Assembly (NCBI GenBank): GCA_009760855.2
Contig: WPIO01000130.1
Coordinates: 892,501-950,000, forward strand
Reading direction: 5' to 3'
DNA length: 57,500 nt
Origin: Cristatella mucedo
Lineage: Eukaryota > Bryozoa > Phylactolaemata > Cristatellidae
Positions 22,502-32,900 of the stretch are shown here, in pieces (the stretch's first letter is position 1; each line of letters begins with the position of its first letter). A program made the translations under genes and the position numbers. Below the pieces are notes generated by a model that was not told the DNA's origin, did not search any database, and was given only the letters and a program-made list of their open reading frames with translations.

Positions 22502-24118
22502 TCAATGGCCCATCACGCCCTGGGCCTGGTTCTGCAAGTTGGCCAGCACGCTCGGCAGCGGCATCGGCCGCTCCTCGAGCTTGCTGTACTCGAGCACGCA
22601 CTCCTTGGGCACTTTCCGCCAGTTCTGGACGTCGAAGAAAATGTACGTGCCTCGCTCGCAGCTATTGTTCTTCATGACCGGCTCCGAGCTCGCGCGCGTT
22701 ATCCACACCTGCTCGTCCTTGTGGTACCGCCAGTCGCGGTTGTACAGCTCGGCGGCGGCCAGCAGCTGCAGCACGTCGCCGGGGTTCGTGTAGAACAGGA
22801 AGAAGAGCAGGTCGTCACCGTAGCGACTCAGCTTGATCGGCGACAGCTTCTCTCGAATGGTGACGTTCGTCAGGTACTCGGCCGGCACGGTGAAGTCGAT
22901 GTCCTGCGGCCGGCACGGCGTGTCGGCCCAGGGCGACTGGAACGTGCTGTACAGGCTCTCCGACAGGTTCAAGTTGAGTCCGAGCGTGGTCAGATCGATG
23001 CCGGGCGCGAGCGCGACGAGCTGCGCGTCCGTCTCGGCGGCGCGGATGAACGTCAACAGGCCCACCATGCCGAACTGGTCCGTCACCATGCCCGCCGGTA
23101 TGTTGGTAACGGTGCCGTCCGGCAGGTTCTGAATGCCTCGCTTCTGCTGCTGCTGCTGCTGCAGCAGCAGCAGCGACGACTTGTGATCCTTGGCGGACGC
23201 GGCCGCCACTGACGACGATGCCTCCTTGCTCCCGCCGACGCTGCTCACCTTCACGCCGGCCGCCGACGACGACGTCAGAGCAGTCGCCGACTCGCCGTTA
23301 CCCGAGGCCGGCAGCGAGTTCTGAGCGCCCGGCAGCGCCGGGAAGTCTTCCTGCTGAATGCTGAACTCGTTCACCGGGTCGCCGACGGCCCCCTTGCCAC
23401 CGCCGCCGGAGCCCCTCGGCCAGGCGGCTGAGCCGTAGCGGTAGGCTTCGTTCATCTGGGCCGCTGCGTACTTGGCCTGCTGCTGTTGCTGCTGCTGCTG
23501 AGCCGAGCCGTTCATGTCGGCCGCGTAGCTACGGAGGCTCGGCTGCATGCTCAGCTGGCTGCTGCCACCGCCCGCCCCTCGGTTGCCCAAGGACGGAAAC
23601 TCGCTGTGCGACAAGTCAAAATTCGAGTGACCCGGTAGCTGCATGTCGCCCTGGTTTCGCGGCGACTGGAAAAATGGCGTGTGCAGGCCCATGGGACCAT
23701 TGGCGGATCCCTGGCCTCTTTTCGCCAGCGCCGGAAATGACTGCGAAACCTGGCTGTGATATCCGCCACCGGCCCTCTGCACTATGTTGCCGAGAACGCT
23801 CCTGTTGGGCGACTGCTGCTGCTGCATATTTATCAAGCCCGGCTGGCCGAGGCCGCTGGTCGGCGTAGTTCTTTGAAAGGTGCTAGCTCCGACAAAGTTC
23901 CTCTGCAGTGACTGCTGCTGCTGCTGTTGCTGCTGCTGATATAGGCTGCCGACGTTGCCAAACGACGAGAGCTGCGATGACGGCGACGATGGATTGAGCG
24001 GGTCCCTCTCCACTCGGAAAGAATTGACAGAATGTGGATGCGGACTGAAGTACATGCTCGTTTCTGTGTCATCGTCGTCGAGATAGAATCCCTTCTTCTT
24101 CTGGTTAGTGCCGAACAT
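22502..24118 (-). CDS. CNOT2: CCR4-NOT complex subunit 2 (CNOT2), single exon
   Basis: A 538-residue uninterrupted frame, close to the length of vertebrate CNOT2. CNOT2 is a scaffold subunit of the CCR4-NOT deadenylase: it pairs with CNOT3 through C-terminal NOT boxes on the CNOT1 platform and promotes mRNA deadenylation and transcriptional repression. The N terminus MFGTNQKKKGFYLDDD resembles an internal human start region. The middle is disordered, Ser/Gly/Gln-rich with three polyQ runs (near residues 62-70, 205-215 and 320-325) and two FPAL-type motifs (QSFPALAK; EDFPALPG). Residues about 326-515 carry KRGIQNLPDG, GMVTDQFGM, LTTLGLNLN, CRPQDIDF, DVLQLLAAAELYNRDWRYHK and NWRKVPKE, the NOT2/3/5 domain. 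ATG 24118 is preferred: GTG at 24124 lies in the same frame, and an in-frame TGA lies about 33 nt further upstream. The absence of introns is unusual beside the intron-rich neighbours. Confidence 0.95.
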   Translation of the reverse strand: MFGTNQKKKGFYLDDDDTETSMYFSPHPHSVNSFRVERDPLNPSSPSSQLSSFGNVGSLYQQQQQQQQQSLQRNFVGASTFQRTTPTSGLGQPGLINMQQQQSPNRSVLGNIVQRAGGGYHSQVSQSFPALAKRGQGSANGPMGLHTPFFQSPRNQGDMQLPGHSNFDLSHSEFPSLGNRGAGGGSSQLSMQPSLRSYAADMNGSAQQQQQQQQAKYAAAQMNEAYRYGSAAWPRGSGGGGKGAVGDPVNEFSIQQEDFPALPGAQNSLPASGNGESATALTSSSAAGVKVSSVGGSKEASSSVAAASAKDHKSSLLLLQQQQQQKRGIQNLPDGTVTNIPAGMVTDQFGMVGLLTFIRAAETDAQLVALAPGIDLTTLGLNLNLSESLYSTFQSPWADTPCRPQDIDFTVPAEYLTNVTIREKLSPIKLSRYGDDLLFFLFYTNPGDVLQLLAAAELYNRDWRYHKDEQVWITRASSEPVMKNNSCERGTYIFFDVQNWRKVPKECVLEYSKLEERPMPLPSVLANLQNQAQGVMGH

Positions 24119-24830
24119 GTCCACAGGGCCACTCTTCGCGTTATTTCGGAGTCACATACAAAACGGATCAAAATGGCTTCGCGATCGCTTGCTGATAAAA
24201 CGGTTCTCGCTGTAGCTAGCTGCAAACGCGACAGAGCCTGCTTCCGCCAGCTCGGCTGCGCACGCGCGCACGAGAGCTTGTTGCCGGGCTCGGGGAGACA
24301 ACCCGATCGGCTCTGTTTCGGCGGTACTGGAGGTGGCGAAGCCGAGCTGCGCGGGGGCTTTCGCGTTCGCCGCTCATTTTCCATCGAGCCTCAGACCTTG
24401 CCGACCAAGCGCGATCGTTGCTCTGGTTCCGCGACGCGCCGACCGCTACGACCGCGTATAGCTTGGCTCGGCTTCCTAGGCCCGCGCACGCGAAGAACGT
24501 TGCCTTCAAATCTTCCGTGTCGCTCCGAACTCCAGCTGACGCAACGGGTGCGCAACGACGCGTTTTCGGCTAGCCCATATGCACTTTTGGTTCCGGCTGT
24601 CGTACAGCGTGCGCCTGGGTCGCGACGCAGGAAGGCGTCGGTCGAACCGGTCTACCCGTAATCGAGAGAGCCGCGGGCCTCGACGCGGCCGGCAGTTGCT
24701 CCCCAATCCCAAGGGTTGTCGCGACGAATCATCAATTGCTCTAGAACGTACGGCCTTAGTCTTCGACGCTGCGGCGCTATGCGTCGAGGAATTATCTACG
24801 CTTAGCGACGGTACGTGCAAATTACATTAA
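24119..24830 (-). promoter_or_regulatory. GC- and CpG-rich upstream region of CNOT2
   Basis: Immediately 5' of the CNOT2 ATG the sequence is dense in CG dinucleotides (for example GCACGCGCGCACGAG near 24260 and CGCGACGCGCCGACCG near 24430), unlike the AT-rich surroundings. It has no TATA box close to the start codon. It is most simply a CpG-type promoter plus 5' UTR. The overlapping plus-strand frames (to 209 codons) have no recognisable domain and are likely a by-product of the base composition. Confidence 0.5.
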
Positions 24831-24949
24831 ATCGGCGGTCGAGAAAGTTTAGCACGCACGGCTGTGCCCGTTGACTCTCGGGTAATTTGTACTGCAGCCT
24901 CGTTTTTTACAGTTTGGAAGCGTTTTCATTGAACGTAAGAGGTCTAACC

Positions 24950-25035
24950 CATGAACATAAGAGCCCCACGGAATACGTGGAGCGCCTGAATAGAGATTAA
25001 GTTCTCTTAAAGCACTATACAAATGAAGTACGTTA
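24950..25035 (+). mobile_element. SINE-B 3' tail fragment
   Basis: It contains GCGCCTGAATAGAGATTAAGTTCTCTTAAAGCACTATACAAATGA, the tail half of SINE-B, without a tRNA-like head. Confidence 0.65.
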
Positions 25036-25039
25036 TTAT

Positions 25040-25500
25040 ATTAAGAGGCTAGTACGACTGCTCGCTGACACAAACACGCTCGTCAATACTTACATAAAGA
25101 TGTGCGTCCCTTCCGCTCGTTCTGCTCGTCCCGTAAACTCTCCGAAGAAGGGCCGGCGAGCTTAAAGGTCTGTAAATTTCAAAATATGCGTCCGGACGGC
25201 TTTAAAGGATAATGATATAAATATAAAATATATAAGTGTAAAATTGCTTGTCCATTTTTATAACTTCATAAAAGAGGAGCCAGAGAGCTTTAAATGATTG
25301 TGAATTTAAAAGCATCCACAGAGCTTCAAAGGATAGTACTATACGATCGTGACAATAAAAGGAAGAAGTGTTCGTCTATTCGAACCGCGATTAGGGTTAT
25401 AATCTGCACGAGGTAAAAGAGTAGATTGGTAAATTGGGCAAGCATTTGGCAACGAGGCGCCGAAGTTTATGGAAATTTTGCTATTCTACCGAGAGGAGGA
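25040..25500. other. AT-rich spacer, nothing recognised
   Basis: A stop-dense AT-rich stretch between the SINE-B tail and the LTR-like segment. A loosely repeated CTTTAAAGGATA / CTTCAAAGGATA motif occurs near 25200 and 25325, which may be part of a degenerate local repeat. Confidence 0.35.
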
Positions 25501-25835
25501 CTATAAAAAGGCGTCCTTAGATAAGGATCTGACCAGCTCGGTCCAGAAGCCATCCGTGCAGGGGAATCTCGTTTCGGAGCCCCGTACTAGTATCGCCAGA
25601 GCGTCTCCGAGCAAGTAAGCTATTCATTCGTTGCTGTGGTAGCTGCTTTTCAGGTATTTGAGTGCTTACTTGGTGGCAGACCTTAACCACTTTAACGCAC
25701 CAGCACTCGCCCACTTGGTAGCCATAGCTCACATGCGTTGTTTTACGCGTCCGAAGCAGGATCGCGACATATGCTGGCCCTTCTTTGAGAAAAATGTAGC
25801 CTCCGATCGAGGAACAATCGAGCAACTTCTAATGT
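25501..25835 (+). mobile_element. possible LTR remnant with TATA box and PBS-like site
   Basis: TATAAAAAG at 25502-25510 is followed about 165 nt later by TGGTGGCAG (25671-25679), similar to the start of primer-binding/leader regions that directly follow some Gypsy/BEL-type LTRs. No second LTR, gag or pol is present, and no target duplication was identified, so this is a weak call. It could equally be an unrelated promoter. Confidence 0.25.
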
Positions 25836-27003
25836 AATGTAATGTACCTCCGTCAGTAATTCCACAAAGTCATAAAGACCATGTGGGTGTTACGCAGGAG
25901 CGTTTTGTATAGCGCACTCACAGCCTAAGCGGCTTTCGGTACGCATTCGGTAGCCAACAGACTTCGTCTCACGCAACAAAGACAAAGTAGGAAGCATAGC
26001 AGAGTCAGGAGAGCAGTTGAGGTAGTGAGTAGCATAGAAGTAGAAGTTCAAGACCGCTGAAAAAGATGTGCCATAGTCGGCAGTTGGAGAGCAGTTGTCG
26101 TTGCGTAAGAATTGTGGAAGCGAGTTCCACAGTCTAGGACCTGCAGAGCTAAAGCTTCTGTCGCCAACTGTCTTTAAGCGGAGGAAAGGGACAGCTAATT
26201 TATTGTCCACACAGGACCTGAGGGTGCGAACAGGCTGAAACTGATGCAGCAGTTCAGCTAGGTACGAAGGAGCCAAGCCGTGGCGGGCCTTGTGGGTCAG
26301 CGTAAGAACTTTGCCCTGTGTCCTTTGCTCAACCGGCAACCATCCTAGCTCTTTCAGCAGAGGTGACACGTGCTCAAACCGCTGGGACTTGAAGACCAGC
26401 CTTGAAGCCATATTCATAGTCAGCTGTAGTGGCATAATAGCTTTCTTTGGCCGCCCAGCCAAAAGGGAATTACAATAATCAAGCCGAGACAGAACTAAAG
26501 AGCTAGTTAAATTATTTACAAGCCACTGTGGGAGACAGCTTCTAATCTTGGATAGGGATCGGATGTGATGGCTCGCTGTAGGGGCAGTCTTCTGAATGAA
26601 GCTTTTGAAATTGAGGCAGCTGTCGAACACGAAACCGAGATTACGAGCACGTGGTGAAGGTCGCACAATAGCATCACCTATTAGAACAGCAAAGCCTTTT
26701 ATTTTAATCCAGCTACACGCTAAGGGTGTCCTATGAGCAGCAGTTCGGTTTTATCGTCATTTAATTTCAGGAAGTTTTCCGACATCCAGGATCGAATATC
26801 GGCAAGGCAAGCATTCAGTTTCTCAGTTGCTGCAGCAGATTCCGACGGTTTAAATGACAAATACAACTGAGTATCGTCAGCATAGAAGTGATATCCTATT
26901 CCATGGGCCTTAATAACTTTCCCCAGAGGTTGTGTATAAATGGAGAACAGCAAGGGACCGAGTACAGACCCTTGAGGGACTCCACAGGTGACCCTTCTCA
27001 TGT
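25836..27003 (-). mobile_element. LINE family 2 copy with RT domain
   Basis: A second, distinct CR1/L2-group LINE. The frame 27001-26720 has [28 protein letters not shown] and [12 protein letters not shown]; the frame 26666-25890 continues with ARNLGFVF, LVLSRLDYCNSLLAG, ELGWLPVEQR and PRLWNSLPQFLR. It differs from family 1 throughout and ends differently, with a (TAATG)/(TAACA)-type 3' end near 25836. One frame break (near 26700) and 5' truncation make it inactive. 3' ends of the same family recur at 33880-34080 and 44965-45385. Confidence 0.88.
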
Positions 27004-27159
27004 CTGACTTCTAGGTAACCGGGCTAGTGTTCCAACAATTAAGCTATTGAGATCTGCAACCGTTAAATCTTGCATGGTGCGAAGCCGGAGACCATATCCA
27101 CCTACCGTCTTAGGCCGCATCTACTCCAGTCTGTCCGTTTTCCCTGACTTAAAATGTAA

Positions 27160-27266
<107 letters not shown>

Positions 27267-27284
27267 CTTTCAGCAAACAATTAT

Positions 27285-28160
<876 letters not shown>

Positions 28161-28511
28161 GGAAGGAGGCAGAGATGCAGACAGAACGATTTATCTCTGA
28201 GAGGGTATGTATGCTTCTAATCCGACTGAGGGGCTGTGTCTTTTGTGTCACAGCCATTCCTTTCACGTTGGCCAAAAGCTGTATGCTTCTGCTGTCGCTG
28301 AACTAGCACCTTCGCAGCAGACTTTAGGTCCTCTGGCCAGACTCTTTAGCTTACCTATCTGGTCAAGTTCGGGCCTCTTGAGTACAAAGCCAGCCTTCGC
28401 TAATAATGATCAGCCAAAAAACATGCCTCTGGGCCTAGCACTTGGACACTTTTCGGGCAAGGTAACGATCTTGTACGGAGGCATTCTTACTTTTCACAGC
28501 CAATGATCTTG
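28161..28511. other. short unassigned spacer
   Basis: A 99-codon plus-strand frame (28207-28506) lies here, but it shows no recognisable domain or splice context. It is left as unassigned. Confidence 0.35.
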
Positions 28512-28635
28512 CTCAGTAGAGGTGCTCGCCTTCAACGACCAAGGTCGTAGGCTCGAGCCCTGAGGCGTAGGTGAAGTGACTAGGTAGAGATTAGATCTTT
28601 TTTAAGGCGCCATATAAATTAATTGTATATTTTAC
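28512..28635 (+). mobile_element. SINE-B copy, head shortened
   Basis: It contains GACCAAGGTCGTAGGCTCGAGCCCTGAGGCGTAGGTGAAGTG and then the tail TAGAGATTAGATCTTTTTTAAGGCGCCATATAAATTAAT. The tail hairpin is mutated. Confidence 0.7.
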
Positions 28636-29064
28636 CTTATGAATGGGAACACAAATGTGACCTTTCGATATAAATATGACAAATCGATCCTTTAAGCAGA
28701 GCCTGGTAGGCAACTTGCATGCAGTACAACTGCAAGCACATTACACAATCTGCAGTTGTAATCGTATGTTACAATTCCAAGCAGTCTTTTGAAAGTATTT
28801 TTTATCGCAAGCCATATTTATGATGCCACTTTGGCCAGAACTACAGATATAGGCCACACGAGTCTTCAATCGATTCTTAAATTTAATATAGTATCAAATT
28901 ATAAATTTTGTAAGGATCGAATTTCTTATGCAAGTATTTAAAAAAAAGCCTCATACATACATTAGCACAAACCCACACTTGCGGGTGTCTTTATAAATCA
29001 TTATCCCCAGGCTCAGCCCGAAGCTTGGGAACTGAACGGCTAGCGAAATCTGGAAAAGATAATG
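28636..29064. other. AT-rich spacer, nothing recognised
   Basis: No frame, repeat family member or motif could be supported between the SINE-B copy and the following LINE scrap. Confidence 0.4.
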
Positions 29065-29205
29065 ATAACATAACATTGGTATAGCGCCATCTGAGAGCTT
29101 ACTATCTTTCTAGGCAGTTTACATAAGGTAAAAAGGAAGCATGTCAATACGGCTGGCATGCACGGTGTCAGCACACATAAGCCCACAAAGACAATCTGCT
29201 CGTGC
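29065..29205 (-). mobile_element. LINE family 1 3'-end scrap
   Basis: The minus strand matches the family's terminal 140 nt (TGGTATAGCGCCATCTGAGAGCTTACTATCTTTCTAGGCAGTTTACAT and the following TGTCAGCACACATAAGCcCACAAAG). Confidence 0.7.
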
Positions 29206-29816
29206 CCATATAAGCCCAACAATTTACAGTAGTCGTGAAATAAAGTGCAGCAGATCGAATCATGCAAGTTCATGCATATACACAAATCGCTCATACAAGC
29301 CAGAATTACCGAGTTTGTCTGCTTGATGAACAGCTAGCTATCAACATGACTATTCAAACGAGCCGTGAGGTGTAGCAACGATAAAGCAATTTCCTGCCAT
29401 TAAGATAAATCCGCGACCCTGCCTCGGCAGCCAATTCTTCGAGGAGGTTAAAGTGAGCAGCATGGCATAGAGCTCCAACCAAGATGAGGGCTGCTGTCTG
29501 GCAGCCCCCTTGCCAGGCCTTCGCCAGCCACGGCAAACTCTCAAGACCTAGGGCCGCCTTGTTAAGAGAGCACGACGCAAGCACAGTTGAATACCATGTT
29601 CCTTCCATGATCCACAATTGCAATGATATTTCAGACCTCAGCATGCACAGGTTTTTTTTTTAAAGCAGCTACTGTGTACTCATGGGCAAACTCGTGCAAA
29701 TGCAGTCATGGCTCGAGTGATTCGAGCACACGATCCAGCAGCTCTGCGCAGCCTCCGGTGCTGGTGGGCGCAACAGAGTAGATAGGCACGCGCGCAATTG
29801 TTAGGGTGTGGTCATT
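29206..29816. other. spacer downstream of NDUFV2
   Basis: No supported gene. It lies past the NDUFV2 polyadenylation signal. Minus-strand frames of 64-96 codons at 29350-29644 have no recognisable domain. Confidence 0.4.
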
Positions 29817-29822
29817 TTTATT
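29817..29822 (-). terminator. AATAAA polyadenylation signal of NDUFV2
   Basis: AATAAA on the minus strand 152 nt past the NDUFV2 stop at 29974. The intervening sequence is read as the 3' UTR. Confidence 0.65.
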
Positions 29823-29973
29823 GTACTACAATCTCCGAGGCACACGCCCACTGAGTGCAGCGCTGCTGCTGCTGCAGCACGCCACAGAGTGCCCAGCATG
29901 CATTCACCACTGCAGGCAACACGTTTGCGTCGAGACTCTTGCTAGCAGGAGTATAGCAGGCAGCAGCATGTGG

Positions 29974-32900
29974 TCATAGGTCGGGTCGTACTCCGAAGCC
30001 AGGCCCTTTGGGTGGCTCCGTCAGGCTCGTGAGACCTCCCTTGGGCTCCGACGCGAATCTATAGCTCTGACCACTCCTTGAAGAACGGCAGAAATTTTTC
30101 AAACATGACTTCAATCGAGTCCAATCCATCAACAGTGGGCAAAAGCAAAGCCACCAAGCAAGAAGATAACGGTCGGCTGATTCAGCAGCCTCGTTTCATG
30201 TGGCGGCAGCAGAGCAGCCGCCTCAGCAATCGACCAGGGTCGCAGCGAGGCAGTGAGCAATACAGAGTTTATTTCCTTTATTGATTCCTGCCTCGCCGGA
30301 TTCCTTGCCGAATGAGGCCTCCTTCGGCAAGGAATCCGAGGCTCGAGACCTAAATGTGAACATCTTTAGCATGCAGCGTCCTGGTTTTGAGAAGGCGAGC
30401 TGCTGCTGAGCTGCACAGCCGGATTTCCATGTCAGGGCTTAAATCTAGCTTGGAAAACTATGGTCGCAATCAAAATTCATGACTTGGTAAAACTAACAGG
30501 ACTCGGAGAGGAGGGGAATCGCATCAAATCCGAGAATGGAGCAGACTACTAGCCCTATTATCAGCATGTTGGCTCAGCACATTACTACTATACCAAAATG
30601 AAGGTGGACACGCCGGAACCGACCTCTTTACGTGGTGCCACTCCCAAGTGTGACATATGTATAGTGCCTAGAAAGAGATTACGTTCTCTGTGGGTGCTAT
30701 ACAAATACATTATTATTACCCACTCTCTGATGGTGCTATACAAATATTTTATTATTATTATTACCCCATACGTGAGCCGTGATGGCACACTAGGTAAGGC
30801 GGTTGCTTTTCACGACCTCAGTCCCGATGTCGTGGGTTCGAATCCTGCGATGGGCGATAATTTATCGCCACTGCAAGCGGTGGTGATAGCCATAAAGGCT
30901 CTTCTGTTGCTATACAAAAGAGGCTGTTAAATCAGCTAGTATTTAATTTTTTAAAATTTTATGTTAGTATGAAGATCATTGTCATATCGAAACAGTACCT
31001 GAGTAGTGTGCACAAGCTTGGATGACAACCCTAATGCAGACAACCAAAAGTACCATAACTAACAACTGACATAACTCCCGTCTGAGATGTCCAGAGCTTC
31101 ATAAATTAAGCCGACAGGTAATGAATGCTAAATACAATTTTTATATTTTTTATAATAGATTTTTTCAACTCCCCAAACCATCCATCCATATGGAAGGGCA
31201 TTGGGCAATCCTTTGATATCAGACATCAGATGGATGGCTACGGTCCTCGAAGTGGAATTCAGCAATGACACGTCATCCTGAATTGAAAAATCTGCCCAAA
31301 AAGATTTAAGCTTTGTCTCACTCGACAGGGTACTATAACAATAATAATAATACATTTTATATAGCACCCTCAGAAAACTGACTCTCTTTCTAAGCACTTT
31401 ACATTTGCTGTAGAAGAAGCACGATCGAATATCAGAGAACTGCAGCAGCAGGCCGTCCCCCAGGAGCTAAGTCCAGAGTAAGGTGCTTGCATTTCACCAG
31501 CCGTATCGTGGATTCGAGTTTAGCAGCAGGGAATCCCTTATTGTCACTGCAAGCAGAGTAATAGCTGCTAAGGCGCTTCTGCTGCTATATAAATGAGGCT
31601 TTTGAATTGGCTGACCTTCACTATTTTTATGAGCACGGCCCACTTTACATGCTGCCAGCACAATCCACTGGGTTAGCCAGCCACAGAACACATGCAACTG
31701 GTCATGTTTTCAATCATACAGGTGGTCCGGATAGGATTGTGCCACGGCTTTTTTATGCTTAGCTTATTCACAGCAAGCCGGCCAACAAGGCAGTTTCGCA
31801 AATCGGCACTCAATCAAGAGCTGAGCCAAACGGCACCAACAACTAACAATAATAATAATACTAATAATAATGAGATAATTGCATAGTGCCTAAAAGAACC
31901 AAATCTCGTTAAGTACTTAACCTACACAATGGAAAGGAAGCCATGTCAATTGGGACGTGTTAACATGGCCAGTGCCACTGAAGACCTGAAAAGCAGTCCA
32001 TCACAAAAGTCTAGGCAGGATGTCATGAATGCATGAGGAGCTTGGCTGTGTTGTCCTCAACCAAGCAAGCTCGAATTTTTGCAATAGTCCTTAAATTTGC
32101 AATAGAAATTTAACTATGCAAAAACCACAAGAACGTGGTCCTAACCATTTGTATCGTTCATTCAAGACAGTCAGGGTGGCACTAACATACACTTTGGTCT
32201 AGGAAGTATATGCCATTAGACGATTTCACACTCAAGTTTACCCAGATCTTACAATTTTTCTCAAACAGAGCAGCATATAAAACTTTCGCTCATACATGAG
32301 CTATCTACACCTTATGCTCTTGGTGCATGGACACATGTATATAGGCACATGCCTAAGTAACCAAAGCCAGATATTGCAGCAAATCAGCCTACCTGGGGCC
32401 AGCCTTGGGCTTTCTCCCGGCTTTCAAATCGTCGAGGATTGCTTCCATGTCAGCCACTTTCAGGTCTTCCTACTCAATCCCAACAGATCGCAATGATGTA
32501 GGATTAGACACCAAGCACGCTACAGGGAGCACTACCAAATCATAAACAGCAAAGTGTAAAGTGTAAAGGCAACAGGAGCAGGGGGGAGCACTCACGTAGT
32601 AGTCGTCGTTGATTTGCACCATGGGCGCGTTCACACATGCACCGAGGCACTCGACTTCGCTCAGAGTGAACATCTTGTCCTTCGTCGTCTCGCCAACTTT
32701 GATGCCTGGACGGAGAGAGAGGGGGTGAGGACGAGGATGTCGCAGCGACATGCAAACGAAACCAGACTCTGTCCCAGGCTGCAGCGAACACGTCCACTTG
32801 CTTTGGCCTCGCTCGCTCGTGTGCAAACGGCGGCGGGCGCCAAAACGTTGCATTTCTCTCGGTGCTCTCCAGGCGTTCTGCGTCCGCTAGAGCGGCAGAC

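Noticed and set aside
22499-23212. 237-codon plus-strand frame opposite CNOT2, and other antisense frames at 23833-24661
   Set aside because: Shadow frames caused by high GC content and codon bias of CNOT2 and its CpG-rich promoter; no domain and no independent signals.
24122-24124. GTG start for CNOT2 six bases upstream
   Set aside because: An ATG follows two codons later (24118) and matches the family's MFG start; non-ATG initiation is not needed.
30835-30845. Perfect tRNA-like B box suggesting a tRNA gene
   Set aside because: The same head recurs in at least ten copies followed by a shared non-tRNA body and tail, and no cloverleaf can be completed; it is SINE-A.
32393-32395. NDUFV2 ending at the in-frame TAG just after residue Pro in GRKPKAGP
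   Set aside because: The TAG is part of a CCAG|GTAGGC splice donor; the conserved C-terminal block [15 protein letters not shown] was found in frame at 30076-29974.
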